From: Sulfurovaceae bacterium
GTDB taxonomy: Bacteria > Campylobacterota > Campylobacteria > Campylobacterales > Sulfurovaceae
Reading direction: 5' to 3'
DNA length: 5,349 nucleotides
Assembly (NCBI GenBank): GCA_029933395.1
Contig: JAOZOG010000042.1
Span: 1-5,349, forward strand
Shown here: positions 1 through 5,349 of the stretch, piece after piece
Layout of the letters: the number at the start of each line of letters is the position of its first letter
Position numbering within the stretch: position 1 is the stretch's first letter
The notes under the pieces: model-generated
The model's database searches: none
What the model was told of the DNA's origin: nothing
What the model saw: only the letters and a program-made list of their open reading frames with translations
Position numbers and translations under genes: made by a program

Positions 1-43
1 AAATGTAAGATTTTGCAAGAGACTCTCAAATCCTAGCCATAGC

Positions 44-49
44 TAAGAT
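44..49 (+). promoter_or_regulatory. possible -10 box for metK
   Basis: The hexamer TAAGAT lies about 45 bases before the metK ATG and would give a leader of roughly 35-40 nt carrying the ribosome binding site. No convincing -35 is visible 17 bp upstream. Campylobacterota sigma-70 promoters often lack a conserved -35, so this is not disqualifying. A second TAAGAT occurs at 6-11. This is a weak motif match only, and transcription could equally start outside the window. Confidence 0.2.
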
Positions 50-78
50 GAAGTGGCACTAAACCATTACCCCAAGAA

Positions 79-85
79 AAGGAGG
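79..85 (+). promoter_or_regulatory. Shine-Dalgarno of metK
   Basis: AAGGAGG is a near-perfect complement of the 16S rRNA 3' end and sits 9 nt before the ATG at 95. It decides the metK start in favour of 95 over the in-frame GTG at 53, which has no comparable site upstream and would add 14 residues not typical of MetK. Confidence 0.9.
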
Positions 86-94
86 GAGATTGTT

Positions 95-1300
95 ATGTAT
101 CTGTTTGCATCAGAAGCAGTTTCGGCGGGACATCCCGACAAATGTGCAGATATCATTGCGGATTCGATCGTCGACAGGGTATTGCAGCTCGATCACCGTG
201 CCAAGATCGCCACAGAGATTTTTCTCAGCGGGAAGCATATCGTCATCGGCGGCGAGATCAAAAGTGAAGCCTCTCTCGATTCCAAATTCTACAGAGCTGT
301 CGCCAGAAAAGCCTTGTCGCAGATAGGATACCCGGAAAAGGGGTTTGAAAAAGGAGAGACACTTATCCCGGAGGAGACAGATATCCATCTCTATATCAGT
401 CAGCAGTCTCCCGATATTACGATGGGTGTTGTCAAAGAGGATGATGAGATTGGAGCCGGGGATCAGGGGATGATGTTTGGTTATGCCTGTAGCGAGCGAT
501 CGGACTATATGCCTTCGGCTCTGATGTATGCAAGGGAAATCAGGGATGTATTGTATGCCTATGCGCTTAGGCATCCGGAAACTTTCGGCGTGGATATCAA
601 AACAGAAGTCGTGATGGATTATGAGAGTAAGGCAAATTTTGATAACTGCAAGCCAAAACGAATTGTGAAGATCATCGTCGCGATTGCACACAGTAAGGCG
701 ATCGATGAGGAGGAGGTTCGCAGGCTGGTCAAGAAAATTATTGCAGAAGGTGTCAGATTTGAAGAGGGGTATTTTGATGAAGAGGCAACGGAGTTCTATA
801 TCAACAATACCGGAAGGTTTGTCACACATTCGGCCATAGCAGATTCCGGCCTGACCGGCAGAAAAGTGGTCTGTGATACGTATGGCGGCTATGCTCCCAT
901 CGGTGGCGGTTCGCAAAGCTCGAAGGACTACAGCAAGGTAGACAGATCGGCTCTCTATGCCGCCAGATGGCTGGCCAAACATATCGTTGCAGCCGGACTG
1001 GCCAAAAAGGCACTGGTACAGCTCTCCTACGTGATCGCAGAACCCAGACCGATCTCTGTGACAGTTGATATGCAGCACACTGCTTTGACAGAGATGAAAG
1101 ATGAGGAGCTTTCATCCATAGTTGCGGAGAAGTTTCCGCTCACTCCCAGATGGATCACGGAAAAGTTTGGTCTCGACCGACCGGGTGCGGAGCACTTTCT
1201 CTATGCCGAAGTTGCAGCGAAGGGACAGATCGGATATGCGGAGTATCCCTGGGAGAAGCTGGATGAGCTGGAATGGTTCAAGACGCTACTGTCGAAGTAG
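95..1300 (+). CDS. metK: S-adenosylmethionine synthetase (methionine adenosyltransferase)
   Basis: MetK is a cytoplasmic enzyme that makes S-adenosylmethionine from methionine and ATP, releasing phosphate and pyrophosphate. It supplies the methyl donor for RNA, DNA, protein and small-molecule methylation. The 401-residue product is full length for the family. Visible motifs are GHPDK at 12-16 (substrate binding), GAGDQGMMFGYA at 120-131 (family signature 1), DSGLTGRK at 250-257, and the glycine-rich loop GGGSQSSKD at 270-278 followed by KVDRS (signature 2). Gln274 and Ser273 replace the usual Phe and Ala of GGGAFSGKD; I recall a similar GGGAQSSKD in Campylobacter MetK, so this looks like a lineage trait rather than damage. 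Ala315 stands where a conserved Gly usually sits (Y-A-I-G). The start at 95 is chosen for its Shine-Dalgarno and because MYLF...SEAVSAGHPDK matches the usual N-terminus. The ATPase gene follows 52 bp downstream on the same strand. No SAM riboswitch is apparent in the 94 bases upstream. Confidence 0.98.
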   Translation: MYLFASEAVSAGHPDKCADIIADSIVDRVLQLDHRAKIATEIFLSGKHIVIGGEIKSEASLDSKFYRAVARKALSQIGYPEKGFEKGETLIPEETDIHLYISQQSPDITMGVVKEDDEIGAGDQGMMFGYACSERSDYMPSALMYAREIRDVLYAYALRHPETFGVDIKTEVVMDYESKANFDNCKPKRIVKIIVAIAHSKAIDEEEVRRLVKKIIAEGVRFEEGYFDEEATEFYINNTGRFVTHSAIADSGLTGRKVVCDTYGGYAPIGGGSQSSKDYSKVDRSALYAARWLAKHIVAAGLAKKALVQLSYVIAEPRPISVTVDMQHTALTEMKDEELSSIVAEKFPLTPRWITEKFGLDRPGAEHFLYAEVAAKGQIGYAEYPWEKLDELEWFKTLLSK

Positions 1301-1352
1301 TACCGGAAACTCGACATTGCCAATCCAAAAACCCAAATATCAAAAGTGACAT

Positions 1353-3878
1353 ATGATAATTCCTGACTATCCTCATTCGCGGACAATCGAATCCCTGGCA
1401 GAAGCACTGGAGAGCTCAAAAGAGGGATTGGATGATGCTGCTGCAAAAAAGAACCTCTCCCGCTATGGTCCGAATGAAATCAGAGAGAAGAAGCATAATC
1501 TTTTCAAGCTTTTTCTCGCGCAGTTTGCAAGCCCTCTGGTTTATATACTGGTATTCGCTGCGATACTCTCTTTCTCTTTGGGAAAAAGAGAAGAAGGATT
1601 GCTGATACTGCTGATCATTCTGATCAACGCCTCTATCGGATTCTGGCAGGAGGTCAAAGCGCTCGCCTCTATCAAGGCACTCCGAAAACTGACTGAGAGC
1701 AGGGTACATGTCAGACGTGAAAACCGGGTTTTTACTCTCTCTTCGAGTGAGATCGTGCCCGGAGATGTCGTCATTCTGAGTGAAGGAGATATTGTACCTG
1801 CCGATATACGCCTTTTTGAAACCCACGGATTGGTGATCGATGAATCGATCCTGACAGGAGAGTCTGTCCCCGTCCAAAAGGATGCAGGTCTGATCCTTCC
1901 GAAAGAGACACTCCCCTATGAGATGGACAATATGGCACTCTCCGGCACCACTGTGACCAGGGGCAGCGCGGAGGGGTTTGTCGTTTTTACTGCGGAAAAA
2001 ACCTATCTTGCATCGATTGCCGGGAAAGCGAGAGAAGCATCGCCGGACTCACCACTCACCAGGGCACTGGAAGTTTTTGTCAAAAAGCATATGTCTATCC
2101 TGCTTGTGATGATCACACTGACTGCCGTCCTTGCCTTGTGGCAGGGCAGAGAGATCATCGAAGTGCTCTATCTGATTATCGCAGAACTGGTTTCAGCCGT
2201 ACCGGAAGGGTTGCCGATCGTCGTGACACTGGTACTGACGATCGGTGCAATGAGACTCAGTGCCAGGAAAGTCTATATCCGTCATCTGCCTTCTGTCGAA
2301 ACACTGGGAAGCACCACCGTCATCGCTACGGACAAGACAGGCACGATCACCCAGGGCAAACTCAAAGTAGAGGAGGTTTTCTCTCTTCATGAGACCTTTG
2401 CACAAACTGTTTCGGCGCTTGCCAACGAATCGGTAGAGGGGAAGGGAGATCCGGTGGACAGGGCCCTTGCAGTCTGGGTCGGGGAAGCGTATGACGATAT
2501 CAGAGAGAAGTATCCGCGCGTCAATCTCTATCCTTTCGACACCCGATACAGGTTGATGGCAAGTTCCAATATCGTTAAAAAAGAGCATAAACTGTTTGTC
2601 AAAGGTGCCTTTGAATCGCTCAAACAGTTCGCTACCAACAGGGAGGATTTTGAAGCTCTGGAGAGAGAGCATGACAGGATGGCCGGTGAGGGGTTGAGGG
2701 TCATCGCGCTGGGTATGGGAGATCATACGACGGATGATATCGCGCAGTGGCAGATCGAGATTGTCGGGCTGGTGGGTTTCCTGGACCCTCCCAAAGAGGG
2801 TGTGGCAGAGGCGGTACGAACAGCACAGAGGGCCGGAGTCAGAGTGATGATGATCACAGGAGACAATCCTCTGACCGCAGCAGCTGTCGCAGAAGCCGTT
2901 TCCATATACAAAGAGGGGGACCGGGTAGTCACCGGCAAAGAGCTCAATGCAATGGATGATCAAAAACTCCGGGAGATCCTGCCTGTGGTGACGGTCTGGG
3001 CAAGAGTGCTTCCGGAGCACAAGTATCGTATCGTCAAGATGCTTCAGACGGAGGGGGAGATCGTCGCCGTGACGGGAGACGGGGCCAACGATGTGCCGGC
3101 CCTCAAAGCTGCGGATCTGGGGATCGCTATGGGAGAGGGCACCGATGCAGCAAAATCCACTGCCAAAATGGTTCTGGCCGAGAACAATTTCACCGTCATC
3201 GTCGATGCAATCAGGCAGGGGCGTGCCATCGCCGGCAATATCCGAAAAGCGATCTATTTCCTTGTCTCGACGAGTCTGGATGAGGTGATCCTCATTACCG
3301 GATCGATCCTGATGGGGCTGCCGCTGCCGCTTTATCCTGTACAGATTCTCTGGATCAATCTTGTCGCTGACAGTGCGCTGGACAAAACCTTTCCGTTTCT
3401 GAAAAGTGAAGAGGATGTGATGAACAGGCCGCCTACCAGACTGTCTGAACAGTTTCTGGACAGGGTACAGCTGCTGCGAGTACTCTATGCCGCACTGGTG
3501 ATCAGCCTGGGTGCACTTTTCGCCTATGTCTGGATGCTGGAGCAGTATGGAAAAGAGCATGCCATATCCACACTTTTTACTCTGTTTGTCCTCTCCACAT
3601 GGATCAATGGTTTGCAGTCACTCAAGGAGCATGAGCCTTTTTTGAAAAATATCAGGAAGTCACTCTACATCAATCCCTATATTTTCTACGGCATAGGGGT
3701 CGGACTGGTCCTGCAGCTCTGTGCTATCTATCTGCTTCCGGATGTGTTTCATACGCTTCCGCTGGATGCCCAGTCACTTACCGTGATCGCTTTGATGTCG
3801 CTCTGGGTCTTCGGTATGATCGAAATGCGCAAATGGATCGAATATCTCTATGGCAAAAAGAGGGTTTACCGCCCCTGA
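1353..3878 (+). CDS. P2-type cation-transporting ATPase (SERCA/PMCA-like, probably Ca2+ or another cation)
   Basis: This is an inner-membrane ion pump of 841 residues that couples ATP hydrolysis to cation transport through a phospho-aspartate intermediate. Domains in order: N-terminal cation-ATPase domain (about 1-48, with GLDDAAAKKNLSRYGPNEI), M1-M2 (about 50-97), actuator domain with TGES at 168-171, M3 (about 247-265), M4 with VPEGLP at 283-288, phosphorylation motif DKTGTIT with Asp327, a compact nucleotide-binding domain with KGA at 417-419, TGD at 502-504, the hinge motif GDGAND at 575-580, and six C-terminal membrane segments (M5 about 636-660, M6 about 661-680, M7 about 710-733, M8 about 737-755, M9 about 777-797, M10 about 809-826). 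All catalytic motifs are intact. Compared with SERCA, the site II acidic and amide residues are kept (Glu285, Asn669, Asp673). Site I is degraded: Ser641 for Asn768, Ala672 for Thr799, Thr749 for Glu908, with Glu644 for Glu771 retained. M6 continues DSALDKTFPF instead of DGLPALALG. A TGA codon at 1347-1349 lies in frame just before CAT-ATG, so 1353 is the earliest start; no clear Shine-Dalgarno precedes it. It may be cotranscribed with metK. The family call is secure and the ion is not. Confidence 0.96.
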   Translation: MIIPDYPHSRTIESLAEALESSKEGLDDAAAKKNLSRYGPNEIREKKHNLFKLFLAQFASPLVYILVFAAILSFSLGKREEGLLILLIILINASIGFWQEVKALASIKALRKLTESRVHVRRENRVFTLSSSEIVPGDVVILSEGDIVPADIRLFETHGLVIDESILTGESVPVQKDAGLILPKETLPYEMDNMALSGTTVTRGSAEGFVVFTAEKTYLASIAGKAREASPDSPLTRALEVFVKKHMSILLVMITLTAVLALWQGREIIEVLYLIIAELVSAVPEGLPIVVTLVLTIGAMRLSARKVYIRHLPSVETLGSTTVIATDKTGTITQGKLKVEEVFSLHETFAQTVSALANESVEGKGDPVDRALAVWVGEAYDDIREKYPRVNLYPFDTRYRLMASSNIVKKEHKLFVKGAFESLKQFATNREDFEALEREHDRMAGEGLRVIALGMGDHTTDDIAQWQIEIVGLVGFLDPPKEGVAEAVRTAQRAGVRVMMITGDNPLTAAAVAEAVSIYKEGDRVVTGKELNAMDDQKLREILPVVTVWARVLPEHKYRIVKMLQTEGEIVAVTGDGANDVPALKAADLGIAMGEGTDAAKSTAKMVLAENNFTVIVDAIRQGRAIAGNIRKAIYFLVSTSLDEVILITGSILMGLPLPLYPVQILWINLVADSALDKTFPFLKSEEDVMNRPPTRLSEQFLDRVQLLRVLYAALVISLGALFAYVWMLEQYGKEHAISTLFTLFVLSTWINGLQSLKEHEPFLKNIRKSLYINPYIFYGIGVGLVLQLCAIYLLPDVFHTLPLDAQSLTVIALMSLWVFGMIEMRKWIEYLYGKKRVYRP

Positions 3879-3920
3879 AAAAACCAGTAATGTCAGAGAT
3901 GCTCTTCAGATACTTCCTGG
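3878..3920 (-). terminator. weak candidate terminator for the beta-CASP gene
   Basis: Reading the minus strand just past the TAG stop, CCAG (3920-3917) can pair with CTGG (3887-3884), followed directly by six T residues (3883-3878). An inner AGAG/CTCT stem with a 3-nt loop lies at 3905-3895. Both stems are only 4 bp and the internal loop is large, so folding would be weak; the position and T-run are the main support. The T-run overlaps the complement of the ATPase stop codon. No hairpin plus T-run was seen on the plus strand of this 42-bp gap, so ATPase transcripts may run into the convergent gene. Confidence 0.25.
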
Positions 3921-5318
3921 CTAAATTCCGATCTCTTCGCCATGTTTGACGATATGCGCCTTCTTTCCCAAGCGTTCCTTTATTACTTTTTGGAACACCT
4001 CCTGCTTGTCTCTTTCTCCGTGGATGAGGAAGATTTTATTCAGTATCGTGAATTTCTTCATCCACTCTATGAGTCCGCTTTGGTCGGCATGGGCAGAAAA
4101 CCCATTGATGGTATGGACTTTGGCTTTGACGACGATCTCTTCACCGTAGATTTTGATTTTTTTGGCGCCGTCCACGATTTTGCGCCCCAGAGTACCTTCT
4201 ACCTGATAGCCGACGAAGACCAGCGCATTTTTTTCATTCCAGAGACGATGCTTGAAGTGTTTTAGTATCCGGCCCCCGTTGCACATACCTGCACCCGCGA
4301 TAATGATACATCTGCTCTCTTCGAGATTGATTTTCATCGAATCCTGTACTCTGGGCGTATAGTGAAGGTAGGGGAAATCAAAAATCGTACCGTCACGCTT
4401 CAAAAAGTCGTTACAGCACTCACTCAGCTCTTCGTGGTACTTTTTGTAGATCTCCGTTGCACGGATCGCCATAGGTGAATCCAGAAAGATTTGGCAGGGA
4501 GGCAGGTCTCCTCTGTTGTACATCTGTTTGAGGAGGCAGAGGATCTCCTGCGTGCGTTCGATTGCAAAGGAGGGGATAAGGACGTTTCCGTCATTTTCGA
4601 ATGTATCCAGGATCACCTGCTGCAACTCCGTATCACTCTCTTCGACCCCTTTGTGGTTCCTGTCCCCATAGGTGGATTCGATGAAGAGGACATCCGCCTC
4701 TTTGATAGTATCGGGGGAGGGCATGACCAGGTCATCGTCATTGCCGAGGTCACCACTGAAGAGAAGCTTTTTCTTCGCTCCTTCCTCTTCGAACATCACT
4801 TCGATGATCGCCGAGTCGAGTATATGTCCGGCATTCTTGAAGTTGACAAAGATGCCATTTCCCAGATCGATCTGCTGGTCATAGCTGGCGAAAATCATCG
4901 GCCGATGATAGACTGCACGTACATCACTGGTTTTGTAGAGAGGTTTTCTTACCTGCTTTTCTTCACCGCGGCGTTGTGCTTTTTTGTAGCGTGTTTTGTA
5001 CTCCTCCTCCATCAGATGTGCACTGTCGAGCAGAACCACTTCGGCGAGGTCCATTGTCGAACGGTGTGTTACGATCGTACCCCTGAAGCCCTCTTTGACA
5101 AGCTTGGGGATGCGTCCCACATGATCGAGGTGGCCGTGTGTGATCAGCAGGAAATCCACCTCTGCCGGATCAAATCCGAATACTTCGTAGTTGCGCTCTT
5201 CGACACTCCCCTGAAACATACCGCAATCCACCAGAAGCGTGATACCGCACTGCAACTGCAGTAGATGACAGGAGCCGGTCACGACTTCCGCAGCGCCGAA
5301 AGATTGTAGATAAGCCAT
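3921..5318 (-). CDS. MBL-fold/beta-CASP ribonuclease-like protein (CPSF73/TTHA0252 family)
   Basis: This is a predicted cytoplasmic two-zinc RNA hydrolase of 465 residues. It resembles the bacterial beta-CASP proteins typified by Thermus TTHA0252 and related to archaeal and eukaryotic CPSF73, rather than RNase J, whose extra C-terminal domain is absent. All expected metal ligands are visible: Asp31 (LLVDCGMFQG, motif 1), His61-x-His63-x-Asp65-His66 (HGHLDH, motif 2), His165 (NAGHILDSA, motif 3) and Asp190 (FSGDLGN, motif 4). The beta-CASP insertion follows, with Glu214 (ESTYGDR, motif A), then PSFAIERTQE at 249-258, LDSPMA at 279-284 and GAGMCNGGRILKH at 342-354. His410 (GFSAHAD, motif B) and His433 (IHGE, motif C) complete the site. 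A basic, charged stretch at about 107-129 lies within the MBL part. The gene is intact and convergent with the ATPase gene. The ATG at 5318 is preferred over an adjacent in-frame TTG at 5321 because of its spacing from the purine-rich site. Expected role is RNA processing or decay; the substrate, and endo- versus exonuclease mode, cannot be read from sequence. Confidence 0.95.
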   Translation of the reverse strand: MAYLQSFGAAEVVTGSCHLLQLQCGITLLVDCGMFQGSVEERNYEVFGFDPAEVDFLLITHGHLDHVGRIPKLVKEGFRGTIVTHRSTMDLAEVVLLDSAHLMEEEYKTRYKKAQRRGEEKQVRKPLYKTSDVRAVYHRPMIFASYDQQIDLGNGIFVNFKNAGHILDSAIIEVMFEEEGAKKKLLFSGDLGNDDDLVMPSPDTIKEADVLFIESTYGDRNHKGVEESDTELQQVILDTFENDGNVLIPSFAIERTQEILCLLKQMYNRGDLPPCQIFLDSPMAIRATEIYKKYHEELSECCNDFLKRDGTIFDFPYLHYTPRVQDSMKINLEESRCIIIAGAGMCNGGRILKHFKHRLWNEKNALVFVGYQVEGTLGRKIVDGAKKIKIYGEEIVVKAKVHTINGFSAHADQSGLIEWMKKFTILNKIFLIHGERDKQEVFQKVIKERLGKKAHIVKHGEEIGI

Positions 5319-5322
5319 CAAA

Positions 5323-5329
5323 TCCCCCT
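5323..5329 (-). promoter_or_regulatory. Shine-Dalgarno of the beta-CASP gene
   Basis: On the minus strand AGGGGGA lies 4 nt before the ATG whose first base is 5318. It is preceded by an A-rich run (complement of 5329-5338), a common leader feature that keeps the site unstructured. It resembles AGGAGG with one G for A. The spacing to ATG is short, and to the TTG at 5321 it would be only 1 nt, which argues against the TTG start. Confidence 0.65.
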
Positions 5330-5349
5330 TTTTTTTCTTTACGATTCCT

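Noticed and set aside
53..94. In-frame GTG at 53 as the metK start
   Set aside because: It has no ribosome binding site, adds 14 residues foreign to MetK, and would bury the strong AAGGAGG at 79-85 inside the coding region.
1..94. SAM riboswitch upstream of metK
   Set aside because: The 94 bases are too short and lack the paired elements of SAM riboswitches; nothing beyond the ribosome binding site and a weak -10-like box was seen.
902..928. Gln274 in the MetK glycine-rich loop as a possible inactivating change
   Set aside because: I recall the same Gln in Campylobacter MetK, so it is a lineage trait; the catalytic Lys and Asp of the loop remain.
110..1078. 322-codon open frame antisense to metK
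   Set aside because: It is rich in Cys, His and Arg, has no recognisable motif, and lies wholly opposite a conserved gene; it reflects codon bias of metK.
1572..1592. 8-bp inverted repeat TTCTCTTT / AAAGAGAA with a 5-nt loop in the ATPase gene
   Set aside because: Such a stem is expected by chance about once in a window this size, it has no T-run after it, and it encodes the ordinary M1-M2 linker.
2193..3560. 455-codon open frame antisense to the ATPase gene
   Set aside because: Its length is striking, but the protein is low in hydrophobic order and His/Asp/Arg rich, and matches no family I recognise. The sense strand carries all P-type ATPase motifs.
4491..5264. 257-codon plus-strand open frame opposite the beta-CASP gene
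   Set aside because: It is a mirror of the conserved minus-strand gene with no start signal or family motif.

Overview
The window holds three complete protein-coding genes and very little non-coding DNA. No RNA gene, mobile element, CRISPR array or large repeat was seen. The genes are S-adenosylmethionine synthetase (metK, 95-1300, + strand), a P2-type cation-pumping ATPase (1353-3878, + strand), and a metallo-beta-lactamase/beta-CASP ribonuclease-like protein (3921-5318, - strand).

Organism: the MetK sequence points to Campylobacterota. It begins MYLF, has a Gln inside the glycine-rich loop (GGGSQSSKD, where most bacteria have GGGAFSGKD), and ends in a PWEKLDELEWFKTLL-type tail, all as I recall from Campylobacter-type MetK. 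By eye the base composition is close to half G+C. That is higher than in Campylobacter or Helicobacter and would suit a free-living sulfur- or hydrogen-oxidising relative such as Sulfurovum or Nitratifractor. The genus is inference only.

Layout: bases 1-94 are a short leader with a strong ribosome binding site and perhaps a weak -10 box. metK is followed after 52 bp by the ATPase gene on the same strand. The ATPase gene has no clear Shine-Dalgarno, and an in-frame stop just upstream fixes its start. The ATPase and the beta-CASP gene converge with only 42 bp between their stop codons. The beta-CASP gene starts close to the right edge, so its promoter lies outside the window.

Functionally the genes look independent: SAM supply, ion homeostasis at the inner membrane, and RNA processing or decay. 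I see no sign of a defence island, toxin-antitoxin pair or other multi-gene system. The most interesting point is the ion-binding region of the ATPase. One of the two SERCA-type cation sites is degraded, and the usual LPALALG stretch of M6 is replaced by a DKTFPF segment, so the transported ion and its stoichiometry are open.
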